From Gnetum montanum (lineage: Eukaryota; Streptophyta; Gnetopsida; Gnetales; Gnetaceae), in NCBI GenBank assembly GCA_015680685.1, contig MNCI01033512.1, positions 1-23,450 on the forward strand: a stretch of 23,450 nt of DNA, written 5' to 3'. The notes under the pieces were generated by a model. It did no database searches. It had not been told where the DNA came from and saw only the letters and a list, made by a program, of their open reading frames with translations. This document shows, piece by piece, positions 10,777 through 19,646 of this stretch; within the stretch, counting starts at the first letter, position 1; each line of letters begins with the position of its first letter. Made by a program: the position numbers and the translations under genes.

Positions 10777-10931
10777 GAGGGGTGTTGGACCCCCAAAAAA
10801 ATTAATAATATTTACTCCAAAAAGATATAATCAAACTAGAATTGTATAACTAAAAATTACCCACAAGAGACAAACCCATAACTTGCAGGTACCAAATCAA
10901 AAGTATTATCACTAGGCCAATAGCTCATTGT
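10777..10931 (-). mobile_element. tRNA-derived SINE, copy 3
   Basis: The same family on the minus strand. The A box lies at 10905-10919 (plus strand ATTATCACTAGGCCA) and the B box at 10866-10876. The tail ends in a run of T, then GGGGGTCCAACACCCC, where four G and four C could pair into a small hairpin. Copies 1 and 2 share this tail in weaker form. No clear target duplication is visible. Confidence 0.7.
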
Positions 10932-11530
10932 TTTATATTAGAAATTTTAGCAATGGTTGAGTAAATCTAAAGGAACTTATATGATTTTTATGATTGTCAT
11001 AATTAACACCATGTTCTAATGGTTATGTTCCAAGAACCAAAGGCTAGCATCTCATGAGATTAATAGTTCAACACCACTCACCTCAGGAGATTGATGAATC
11101 TCAAGCCTTGATAATTGGACCAAATGTAAGAATGAGAACCACAAAATTCACTAGTTGAACAAGAATAAACTAATCCAACTTCACCATGCAAATTTTAAAA
11201 CTATTGAACTTGATATTATTTAGCTAATCAAAAACTTACTTCGTATCTTGAGCTAGAAGCAAACTCAAATGATCCCACTAAGACCCTTCAAGTTATTGAC
11301 AATATTCAGGAGGATGTTCAAGTAAATGAAATCTACAAAAGATCAATATTTAATTTGAAAAGAAAAATAATGAGATATTTCTTAAAAATATATCTTCTCA
11401 ATTTGAAAAAACACTTCAAAGTACATGCTTTTATAATTAACCTCATCTAGTATATTAGTTGGTAATAGAATGATGTAGAGGAATTCTATCTTAACTTAGT
11501 AAGGATTGTGTAATAATCACAATCAATGTT
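10932..11530. other. AT-rich intergenic stretch with a possible SINE head fragment
   Basis: No gene is recognised. AGGCTAGCATCTCAT at 11041-11055 is the same as the minus-strand SINE head at 10230-10243 and may be a broken sixth copy, but no B box follows on either side. The rest shows only stops and A/T runs. Confidence 0.5.
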
Positions 11531-11680
11531 AACAATGAGGTTTTAGCCTAGTGGTATAGGTCTTCACCTAGTAACCCCAAGTCACAAGTTTGATTCTACT
11601 AGGTAGCAATGAGTTACATAATTTTATAAATCTTGGGGTGTACCTAGGTTTTACTTATTTCAGGTTCCAACACTTCCACA
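11531..11680 (+). mobile_element. tRNA-derived SINE, copy 4, with target-site duplication
   Basis: A plus-strand copy. The head reads AACAATGAGGTTT, the A box TTAGCCTAGTGGTATA is at 11543-11558 and the B box GTTTGATTCTA at 11588-11598, a tRNA-like spacing. The tail reads TTTCAGGTTCCAACACTTCC. It is flanked by ATCACAATCAATGTT (11516-11530) and ATCATAATTGATGTT (11681-11695), which agree in 12 of 15 bases and differ only by transitions. These are the direct repeats made at insertion and give the ends of a 150-bp element. This is the best-preserved copy. Confidence 0.82.
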
Positions 11681-11695
11681 ATCATAATTGATGTT

Positions 11696-12123
11696 GTTCA
11701 CATGCTAGGCCCAACATGAACCATTATACAAGTCACAGGATTCTCAAATGATAAAGCAAAGAAATAATAGTTATAAAAAAAATTTTATTTAATAAAGCTA
11801 TAAACCAAGATCTTCAAAGATGCCTTTAAAATGATGAAGGAAAATATCAATTGAGCTCAATAGCGTGTATAAAATGGTATGTCATAGCTTTCTTTGTAGA
11901 AAGAGTTCATTTTTCATTTTTACCTCTAAAAATGTTGTGGTAATGATGAGAGAGTGCTTCAAATTTAACATCACTTTTTTTCTATATATGTCCCTATTAA
12001 AGAGAGTGGTGGACCGTAAGAAAGAGAATAAGAATGTGTATATAATTCCAAGATTTATCAAAATATTTTGTGAATTAACAAGCATACCATATCATGTGGG
12101 TGTAACTCTCTATCATTGAAATG
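11696..12123. other. AT-rich intergenic stretch, nothing recognised
   Basis: Open stretches of 84 and 67 codons lie here on opposite strands, rich in Phe, Lys and Ile, as chance frames in AT-rich DNA are. I recognise no family. Confidence 0.55.
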
Positions 12124-12396
12124 ATGGAGTAGAAAGAAGTCATGTAGGAATCACCTCAACATCAACTTGAAGTTGAAGCTCAAGTTCCTAACTTAGAGAA
12201 TAAGATAGACCAAGCAACAGCATCTCATTTAAGGTTGTTGGATTAACTCCATGTGCAAATAGTAAGGGTTGCCTTAGGATCTCAAACCTAATCATAAGGC
12301 AATGTGAACAAGCTAGATAGTGCCATGTCCCATCCTTACAAATTTAGCATCAAACAAGGTTGTGACCCCACTTCTAAAAGTGGGTATAAACTCTAA
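12124..12396 (+). pseudogene. Possible decayed coding remnant, unknown family
   Basis: From an ATG at 12124 one frame keeps a protein-like composition for 90 codons, rich in Gln, Glu, Leu and Val (for example HQLEVEAQVPNLENKID), as in a helical or coiled segment. It is broken by five stops, mostly TAG or TAA where CAG or CAA would be a one-step origin. The pattern of decay is like that in the neighbouring retroelements. I do not recognise the protein; it may be a piece of retroelement gag, or chance. Confidence 0.22.
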
Positions 12397-12715
12397 TGAA
12401 ATAACAAGTTCCACTTCCACGATATTATATAGAGCTAAGTCAACTTATTAAAGATTCATTCCTTGTTTTATTTTTCTTATTTTCTTTTTTTTTGGTAGAA
12501 ATACATGAATATTGCAAAATCAACCAATTTTAAGTTAGAATTATAAAAGAAAAATATATTGTAGATAATGAGCACCATGTATTTTATTTAGTGCATCTTT
12601 TTTTTTTTATTATGTTCTAGAAATTTGTGAAATGCAATTAATTTTTAAACTCCTTACAAAAAAGTGTTATCACATGAACTCTACATGGTGATACTATTAA
12701 TGAATCACTCATACA
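12397..12715. other. AT-rich intergenic stretch, nothing recognised
   Basis: Holds T runs at 12485-12495 and 12597-12608 and no recognised gene or repeat. Confidence 0.5.
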
Positions 12716-12861
12716 CAACAAGGCTTTAACCTAGTTGTAAGAATCTTAATTTGAAAACTCCAAGTTGTAAGTTTAATTCTTATAGGTAATGTTAAGTTAT
12801 ACACTTTTAATTTAAGTCTTTAAAATAGACCTCGCAATTTTAACATAGGTGCTTAGAATCT
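12716..12861 (+). mobile_element. tRNA-derived SINE, copy 5
   Basis: A plus-strand copy more decayed than copy 4. The A box TAACCTAGTTGTAAG lies at 12727-12741 and the B box GTTTAATTCTT at 12771-12781. The middle segment AATCTTAATTTGAAAACTCC agrees closely with the complement of copy 1. The tail ends near AGGTGCTTAGAATCTAAT. No target duplication could be seen. Confidence 0.68.
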
Positions 12862-12922
12862 AATTATTCTCTAGTAGATCTTTAGTTGTTTCTAATAGAT
12901 TTTAGCTTTGTAAAATTCTCCT

Positions 12923-13144
12923 ATGGAAGATTCTAAAGTGCCTCAAATTTTTTCAATTGATGCTAAAATTTCTACTTTTCCTATTAATCTAGAAATTTCT
13001 ATTGATTATGAGAATGCAAATTTATAGGCTAGTATGGAAAAATTTGAGATGCCTTCCTCTAGTGATGTTAATGCAACTAAAGCATTTGATTCTATTTTTC
13101 CTAATGATGTATCCAAGTTACTTGTAGCTAATGTTACATCATGA
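12923..13144 (+). pseudogene. Possible decayed coding remnant, unknown family
   Basis: An ATG at 12923 opens a 73-codon frame with one internal stop (TAG at 13025-13027) and an end at TGA 13142-13144. The composition is protein-like and acidic (MEDSKVPQIFSIDAK at the start, MPSSSDVNATKAFDSIFPND later) and unlike chance frames around it. No family is recognised and no promoter or splice site is evident. It may be a fragment of a host gene or of a retroelement. Confidence 0.25.
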
Positions 13145-13644
13145 TATGTGTTCATTCAAATTTTAGATTACCTACATCATAATCAAAGTTTTACTTCATA
13201 GTAAAATGATGTCATGTCAAAACATCACATTCAAGTCATTCACATTAGGTATTATTCTCATTTTTTATTTATTAAGTTAAGAAATCCTTTGATGATGTAA
13301 CATGTCTAATGAGTGGCGAGGTATCCCTAAGCCCAACCATACGAATCACTAAGGTGTTACAGGAAATCTAGTTGAATTCCGTGGACCTATAGTTATCTAG
13401 TACACTAGCTCTTTTAGGAAGTGAAATGGGCATTGAGAATGTTTGTTGTCTTCCCAACTACACTTGTGAGGCTCAAGGGTATGGTTTGAGAGCAATTGAG
13501 GTACATGATTTTTATCATTTTATGTTTTATAGAAGTAATTCCCTATAACAAGAATGAAGAGTAGAGTAACTTAAAATCTAATTCATTATTGCCAATCTAG
13601 CCTAACACAAGTAACCGTCCCACTTTCCTGGACACATCCTGAAC

Positions 13645-13680
13645 ACATATAGCACTATTGGGTTACCAAGTGCTATATGT
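13645..13680. other. Perfect 12-bp inverted repeat (hairpin) in the minus-strand LTR
   Basis: ACATATAGCACT (13645-13656) and AGTGCTATATGT (13669-13680) pair perfectly around a 12-base loop that itself holds TTGG and CCAA. It lies in the U5 part if the LTR limits are right. Confidence 0.85.
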
Positions 13681-13829
13681 ATGTTCGAAGTGGTTGTGTT
13701 TATGTTCATTAACTACTAAAAATAAATTACTCAATTAAAATGCAATAAAGTAAAAAGCATGAAAGTAAAGTGCATTAAAGAAAATATCAATCTATTCTCA
13801 GTGCTGCAAGGATTTTCAAAAGAGTTCAT

Positions 13830-13835
13830 TTTATT
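13830..13835 (-). promoter_or_regulatory. Poly(A) signal in the minus-strand LTR
   Basis: AATAAA on the minus strand, about 180 bases after the TATA box. The order TATA then AATAAA is what the R region of an LTR needs. Confidence 0.4.
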
Positions 13836-14013
13836 CCTGTCACACTACTATGCTCAGGTACATCAGTGCTTAAACAAAGAACCATACAAACTTAGACTCC
13901 TTCTACAGGCACTCAAAAAATATTCTAACTCTGAGGAAAATAAACTGCAAGAGCTTCACTACTCTGACTAAAAACTAACATCAAAAATTGACTTAAAACT
14001 GGAGCCAAGGTGC

Positions 14014-14023
14014 TATATTTATA
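14014..14023 (-). promoter_or_regulatory. TATA box of the minus-strand LTR
   Basis: The minus strand reads CCTATAAATATAGC, a strong plant TATA box. It lies 127 bases inside the LTR start and directly after three copies of a short palindromic motif, as expected for U3. Confidence 0.6.
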
Positions 14024-14042
14024 GGCTAGTTTACATACCCTA

Positions 14043-14127
14043 ACATCAAATACTCGATGTCACATCTAGACCCCACCATCACATACCCGACATTGTAGCT
14101 CTAACATTGCATACTCGATGTTAGAGC
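14043..14127. repeat. Three copies of a short palindromic motif upstream of the TATA box
   Basis: The core ATACTCGATGT or ATACCCGACATT occurs at 14050, 14083 and 14111. Copy 1 has arms ACATC/GATGT (14043-14047 and 14056-14060). Copy 3 is a perfect 10-bp inverted repeat, GCTCTAACAT and ATGTTAGAGC, around ten bases (14098-14127). Copy 2 is less regular. Sited in U3, they may be binding sites for a transcription factor. Confidence 0.75.
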
Positions 14128-14150
14128 ATAGGAAAAACATCAATTCATCA

Positions 14151-14166
14151 TACCCCCACAATTAAA
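14151..14166 (-). other. Polypurine tract of the minus-strand element
   Basis: The minus strand reads TTTAATTGTGGGGGTA just before the LTR start TGATGAATTG. It follows an ACTCGAGGATGAGTTTTC block, which often stands just before the polypurine tract in plant Ty3/gypsy elements. Confidence 0.7.
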
Positions 14167-15310
14167 TGAAAACTCATCCTCGAGTGTAAAAGAGGAGGAA
14201 CAAGTTCTTTACAACATAATAAATTGGGTAGGTATGAGATTATTGACTAACATACAAATTGACTCAAATGGAATAATAGACTTTAAGTGCCCAAGTGTAC
14301 AAAGATACAACTTTTACAAAATTGGAATAACACTGACATCCAACACCTATTAGTAGTAGAAGAATGACAAAGAAGATCCAATGAGCATGAATAGTCTTTG
14401 TTGTGTGCTACTGCTACATCATCCTTAGTGAAGATAGTCTTGCTTCCCATCCATGCTTTCCACTGCAATCACAACAGAATCATGAATTAGTATGAAATGT
14501 GTAACACATAGTAGTTAAATGCCTTGTATCATTAGTGGTTACACTTGGATAGATTGTGATTTTGGTAGATCAATTCTTTTAGTAGTGTTAGCAGGAAGGC
14601 TAAAAAATGGGGTAAATTAGATAAGCAGTCCATTAAATTTGAAAAAAGCTCAACACAAGGAAATATTTGAAGAGGGTATAAGAATTCTCAAAAATAAAAA
14701 TAAAAATTCATTGAAAACTATCATGAAGATGTGCACAATTAGATGTCATTGATGGGGTAAAACAAAAAAAAAATTGATTATAAAAGTGTCTAAGGGTAAA
14801 GAACATAACTAACCCAATCAAAAGATATGAAAGTGGGTCCTACCCAAAGTAGGCATAGGCCTTTTATGCCCTTGCATAACTTCAAACCAAAGAGTCCATG
14901 GGTTCCATGGATGATTAATGGTTACAAAATGTTAAGTACAAAAACTTAAAAGAAACTAACTAAGAATTTTGACACATCAAACAAAGACATCAACTAGAAT
15001 ACGAAACCAGTAGTGAGGTGAAACATTAAAAGCATAGATGGATGAGAGAGAGTGGAATGGAGTTCTTGATTAAGGTCACATGAAGCCCCTTGTGTAATTT
15101 GTGGTTAAATGACTTGATAGGATCCATCCTTAGTCTAGACCAAAACCAACCATGTTCAGTGACTTTGCATCATCATTCTAAGACTAGTCCATCCCCTAAG
15201 ACACAAGAGTGCTCCCACACAACAACCACCATTCCTTATTAGATAGGAAGTAAGAAGTGAGGAAGGGCCTTAGTTAGAGGGGATGAGTCCCATAACCAGT
15301 GCTTGTAGAT
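14167..15310 (-). other. Non-coding 3' region of the minus-strand element
   Basis: About 1.1 kb between the tandem repeats and the polypurine tract. No envelope-like frame, gene or further repeat is recognised. Long 3' non-coding regions are usual in Tat/Ogre-type elements, and Athila elements may have an extra frame here; I cannot see one. Confidence 0.45.
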
Positions 15311-15550
15311 CATTTATTTTATCTAAGGGGAGTGCTTTTAATTTTCATTATTTTTTTTGAAATGGAAACCACAACATGCAAAGACACATGCATTTATTTT
15401 ATCTAAGGGGTGTGCTTTGAATCCTCATCATTTTTTTTCTAATGAGAACCATACCATGCAAGCACATATGCATTATTTTGTCCAAAGGGTGTGCTTTGAA
15501 TTCTCATTTTTTTTTTTTATGAGAACCACACCATGCAAGGACTTATTCAA
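15311..15550. repeat. Three tandem copies of an 80-bp repeat
   Basis: Copies start at exactly 80-base steps: 15311-15390, 15391-15470 and 15471-15550. Each begins CATTTATTTT or CATTATTTTG, passes through AAGGGGTGTGCTTTGAAT, a T run and GAGAACCA, and ends CCATGCAAGCACATATG or near. The repeats lie in the 3' non-coding part of the element. Confidence 0.92.
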
Positions 15551-16030
15551 CTTCCTTTATTAGTCTACATAGAACTGTAAGAAATCCATGAAAACACACA
15601 TGCACCCAAGCAAACAAAAAGTCACAAAGAATACCGAACCTCCTTGAAGCCACACCTTGTTTGAACCTTTGAATTCTTCCCAATTCTAGAAACTACCAAA
15701 GTCACAAATTTATTAAAGTTTTATTAATGAAAAGGAACTACACGTTTCCAGAATAAGGAAAACCATAGAGTTTGTGGATCAGTGGATGTTGTGGACTCAC
15801 TGCCTGTTGCATGAAAAAGAAACCATGTCCTATTTATCTGTAATGAAATTCAAAGCTAGAAACCAAACACCAATAATCAAATAAGAAAAAAGTACATACT
15901 ACCATCAGGAACGCATTACCAATGTACTTGGCACTTATTTACAAAAAGTTAGAAAATCCCATCAAATAAAAGAAAATATAAAAGAAAGTGTAAAATGTTC
16001 AAGAAATAGCAAATGTACTAATGATGGTGT
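15551..16030. other. Non-coding 3' region, nothing recognised
   Basis: It lies between the integrase end and the 80-bp repeats of the minus-strand element. No coding frame is seen. Confidence 0.45.
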
Positions 16031-16140
16031 AAAACAAAAATTAGAAAAGATTAATAACATGAAAACAAAAATTTGTAAAAAAATGTGTAAAACAAAAAGT
16101 TAAAAAATAAAAAATGTATAAAACAAAAAGTTGAAAAACT
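16031..16140. repeat. A-rich short repeat, AAAACAAAAA motif, four copies
   Basis: AAAACAAAAA occurs four times, two of them as AAAACAAAAAGTT, with A runs and TGTATAA or TGTGTAA between. It lies just after the integrase end on the minus strand, where it reads as T-rich transcript. Confidence 0.65.
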
Positions 16141-16206
16141 AAGGAGTTGCTTATATGGTTAGCATAGGTGGCCATCTTCCCCACAACTAAGTTGAAAGGA
16201 GGAGAT

Positions 16207-17330
16207 CTAAAATATGGAGCGTGGTTGTCCATCTGATGAGGCTTTGGTTGTATTGGCTGGCTTATGCTCATGCAAAGGTTTGACTTGTTGAATGTTGAAT
16301 TTCTTCTTTGGGCTCTTAGGTTTGTAGATCATCATGGCCCTAGAAGAAAAAGTCTTGTAAATGATGTAAGGTCCTTCCCACAACATTTGAGACTTAGTTC
16401 GTTGAGGTACATGTGTGGGGTTCCAGTAGAGAACCTTGTCTCCTAGTTGAAATTTGACTTTTCTAATTTGTAGGTCATGATGCTTTTTATTGTAGGCCTT
16501 GTATAACTCATTAGATGATAGGGGTACCAATCAGTTTTTGTCTAGCAAGTTAAGATTCATTAGTCCTTCTTTTTGGGCTAGACTCAAGTCAAAGTCGAGG
16601 TCATTAGCTATTGAAAGTTTATAGAGCTCAGATTAGATAGAAGTATTAGTAATTTTCCATACACAAGCTCATAGGGAGAATAGCCTATAGGAAGTTTCCA
16701 TGTTGAGCGATAAGCACAAAGGGAATCATTGAGTTTTGTGCTCTAGTTTTTCCTATATTTGCTAACAATTCTTGTTTCAATCATTGTGATTTCCATATTT
16801 TTAACCTTAGCTTGACCATTAGCTTGGGGTTGGTAGGGTGTTGTGAATTTATGTTCAGCCCCCAAGCATTACATGAGCTTCTGAAAAGTAGTGCCTATAA
16901 AGTGAGTTCCATTATTAGAAATTAATGCATGTGGCACATCAAACTTGTTTACAACATTTTGTTGTATAAACTGAGTATTAGTAGAAGATGTACAGTTCAT
17001 GAAAACTGCTGCTTCTACCCATTTTGTACAATAGTCAATAGCAACTATGATGTACACCTTTTCATTTGACATGAGCATGATGGGACCCATGAAATCAATT
17101 CCTTAGATGTCGAAGGGTTTTAGTGGTTGAATTCATTATTGAGGTTCCTCCATTTGAGCAGCCATTCCACCATCTCATTGGCATCATTCACAAGAGTGGA
17201 CGTAATGGTGAGCATCCCTGAAGAGTGTTGGCAAAAAATACCCTACCATCAAGATTTTAATGGTCATGCATCTTCCAACATAGTGTCCTCCACAAGGACC
17301 TTCATGAGCATCTTAGAGAATGTGCAGTTA
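16207..17330 (-). pseudogene. Athila/Tat-like integrase, degenerate, two catalytic residues lost
   Basis: Read on the minus strand, the zinc-binding part (about 17320-17160) shows AHEGPCGGHYVGRC, LPTLFRDAHHYVHSCE, a stop and CQ, which gives the HHCC pattern. The core begins PFDI, stop, GIDFMGPI (about 17120-17090) and continues YIIVAIDYCTKWVEA. The second catalytic Asp is Asn in ISNNGTHF (16914-16916), and the third residue, Glu, is Lys in NGQAKVKN (16806-16808). The C-terminal part (16530-16207) reads KKHHDLQIRKVKFQLGD, VLYWNP and WEGPYIIYKTF. It stops at a codon after QPRSIF. Between core and C-terminus the frame shifts once. All changes seen are G-to-A on the coding strand. Confidence 0.9.
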
Positions 17331-17569
17331 ATCAGCATCAAGGACACACCAACAAACTTGGCCATTAGCACACACCTTGTAGAGGTGCCCACTGATCTCC
17401 ATGAAGTATTTTACCTAGTGAAGAAACTACTATTTCTTTTGATGGTCCAACCATTGTGGCATCACCTAAGTGAGAAGATAGGTGAGAATGTCATCATACC
17501 ATGTAGGCTCATTGGGATATTATTCAGTTATAGCCCTAGCAAAGAGGAGTTCATCAGGAAACATATCAG

Positions 17570-17776
17570 ATAATGGATCTTCTTCCTCTTTGTCATCCCA
17601 TCGCAACCAATACAAGTAATCAATGACCACATTATTAGTGCCCTTTTGATCTACCATCGTAAGATTGAATTCCTACAAGATCACTAGCCACCATATGACA
17701 CAAGGGCTCACTGTTGGCTTATTCATCAAGAAGCAGATGGCACTATCATCCATGTGCACAAACACCTTGTGTAGCA
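17570..17776 (-). pseudogene. C-terminal end of RNase H and linker to integrase
   Basis: On the minus strand the frame reads KVFVHMDDSAICFLMNKP, then EFNLTMVDQKGTNNVV and IDYLYWLRWDDKEEEDPL and DMFPDELLFARAITE. This is the last third of the Ty3/gypsy RNase H (family blocks with VHTDH, then a VVADxLSR end) and the acidic FPDE linker before integrase found in Athila/Tat-like elements. The block ends sharply on its upstream side at about 17776-17790, where the sequence changes to something without coding likeness. RT and the first part of RNase H are not present there. Confidence 0.82.
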
Positions 17777-18658
17777 TCTAAAAATGTCAGTGGCTAGAAC
17801 ACTGAGAGGTTATCAGGTGCACATCCTAACCCCGAATTCGTGTGAGGGCCATGCTGGAGAAAATGGAAATGAGGTTCCCTAAACAGTCTTGTCGATCAAA
17901 CAAGGACTTACGCGATGTTAAAATGATCATGTGTGAAAAGATTTTATACTATGTTATGCATGGGCATCAGGTCTAGCTCGGCTAGAGCATAGCAAGATGT
18001 CCCAGCCTAAGAACAATGACATGAACGTGCAAATATGTATGAAACAGTAAGAAAGTACAAGCATTAAACTAAATTCCAGAGAGAAATGCTTGAGAAATGT
18101 AATAGAATTTGAGAACAGCAATGCACCACCCCAAAAGAGGGAGCATGGTTAATTCACAAAGGTATACATAGTGTACCATAGGCACAGTGGGAGCGTAGTC
18201 ACAGCCTCAGTGGCATTGGGTCGTGAAGTCTTGTGAAGTTTTGTGGTGTTTCAATAGCCCCTCTTTATTGATGTCTGGAGAAGTGGCCCGAGAGATGTCG
18301 ACAAAGAATTACAAAACACCATAGCAGACATGTCATCAACATCACTCGTCGGCACAAGATCGGATGTCATTTTGCCACAGTCAAGAGTGATATGGAAATA
18401 AGGTTATGTTAGGGGACAAGGGGTATACACAATGCTAGGGAGATGAAATTTGAACTGTGGGAATGAAATGCAAATAGTGGATCATGATGTAGGATGCAGA
18501 TTCAGCATGGCTAACAATGACCATGGCATGATGTGGTTCGCCCCTGAAACATTGACCTCTCGTTGGAGTGTTTATGAGAGCATCAAAGTTAATTTAAGGC
18601 TTGGCTAGTTGTAAAGCTGCATCATTGTCAATTTTCCTGGGGATGTGCTTTGCCCCAT

Positions 18659-18695
18659 TCTTTTTCTTTTTTTCTTTTTTTTTTCTTTTTTTTTG
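18659..18695 (-). repeat. T/C-rich tract (purine-rich on the minus strand)
   Basis: The minus strand reads A runs split by single G, ending AGAATGGGGCAAAG. It could be a low-complexity run or an old polypurine tract of a nested element; no LTR start was found beside it. Confidence 0.5.
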
Positions 18696-19188
18696 TGTTG
18701 TGAAGCAAACCTTCTTTAGGTTCGGCTTACTACTAAATGTTAGCTGCAAGTTGGCCATCGAGAAGATGGACTTTGTTTCCTAGGGATGATTCCTGTTACA
18801 TCCACCTAGGCTTTGACCATGCAACAAAGGCTCCCCATAGCATGAGTTATGTTACATCAACCATGGGTTTTACATTTGATGTGAAGATAATGCCATGTAT
18901 GTCATAATGCATATGCCAAAGGGTTGTGAAATCATGAGTATGTGGGGGATGAGACGATATAGGGATGAAGGAGTGGATATGCATAAGCTGTAATAGGGAT
19001 GAGGGGGATGTGAACTCTTGAGTGGCTTAACTAGTCCAATCATGCACATCAGAGCAATGTGGTAACTTGCTGCTATGATGAGATGCATATTTGCACGACT
19101 ATCTCTAAGGCTTCATCTTGTAAACACAACTCAGAGAAGACATGAAAACCAAAAAATGTAAAATGCAAGTGTAATTGTCATATGTGAA

Positions 19189-19392
19189 GATGCTGCAAAT
19201 GTGTCAAATGTTGTGCCAGTTGCAAGTGCTCAAGAAGCTAGTGAAGGTGTTAAGGTGACGATGCTGTGAGTCCTCTAAAGGTCACACTAATGGTCAGTGC
19301 TCCAAAAAATTAGTAGAATGGTGAGAGGTGATAATGCTGCAAGTGCCACAAGGGTTTCACCAATGGTAGGTGCTCGAATCAAATTAGCAACA
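19189..19392. repeat. Three-copy degenerate tandem repeat, 71-73 bp
   Basis: GATGCTG recurs at 19189 and 19260 and AATGCTG at 19333. Each copy continues through AAGTG, a CAA/CACTAATGGT stretch, AGTGCTC or GGTGCTC, and AATTAG. It stands directly before the 30-bp-type repeat array. Confidence 0.68.
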
Positions 19393-19646
19393 TGCCAGTT
19401 TAAAGTCCTAGCAGACTGTGAACCCAGTTTAAGGTCCTAGCAAACCATGATGTGCTAGTTTATAGTCCTAGCGGACTACTAAATGCTAGTTTAATGTCAC
19501 AGTGGACAGTGGATGTTGTGCCACTTTAACATCATAACCCAAGGACAAGCTGTTGTGCCAATTTAACGTCATGACCCAAGGATGAGTTGTGCCAGTTTAT
19601 AGTCATAGCGGACTGTCTGTGCCAGTTTATAGTCATAGTAGACTGG
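19393..19646. repeat. Eight-copy short repeat, unit 27-37 bp, related to the gag 30-bp repeat
   Basis: Units start at about 19393, 19423, 19453, 19484, 19519, 19556, 19590 and 19620. Each begins TGCCAGTTTA or TGCTAGTTTA and continues with (A/T)(A/G)GTC(C/A)TAGCGGAC or a decayed form. Units 5 and 6 share ATGACCCAAGGA instead of the AGCGGAC end. The same unit occurs five times in gag at 22761-22910 and once at 21300-21329. Confidence 0.88.

Larger units (their letters stand above)
13290..14150 (-). repeat. Probable 3' LTR of the minus-strand element, about 860 bp
   Basis: The right edge follows a polypurine tract and starts, on the minus strand, TGATGAATTGATG. The left edge is inferred at 13290, where the minus strand ends TTACATCATCA, so the ends carry the perfect inverted repeat TGATGA/TCATCA. 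Between them a TATA box lies 127 bases in and a poly(A) signal about 180 bases further, the order U3-R-U5. Its partner LTR is not in the window, so the left edge rests on the terminal repeat only. Confidence 0.5.

Noticed and set aside
11543-11598. Possible true tRNA gene (A and B boxes)
   Set aside because: No acceptor stem or anticodon arm forms, and the same unit is repeated five times with a longer tail and target duplication, so it is a SINE.
11865-12119. 84-codon plus frame and 67-codon minus frame over the same bases
   Set aside because: Both are Phe/Lys/Ile-rich chance frames in AT-rich DNA, with no family likeness or context.
13759-13971. 70-codon plus-strand open frame
   Set aside because: It lies antisense in the probable LTR (U5/R) of the minus-strand element and matches nothing known.
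15357-15563. 68-codon plus-strand frame
   Set aside because: It only reads through the 80-bp tandem repeats, and the protein repeats follow from that.
17127-17573. 148-codon plus-strand open frame
   Set aside because: It is antisense to the integrase zinc-finger and linker region, which is clearly recognised on the minus strand.
18796-18875. Two TGTTACATC starts 55 bases apart that look like LTR ends
   Set aside because: No matching second LTR, primer site or polypurine tract was found around them.
18601-19088. Short frames of 60 and 72 codons in the block after protease
   Set aside because: One is driven by a T/C run and the other has no recognisable likeness and no partner context.
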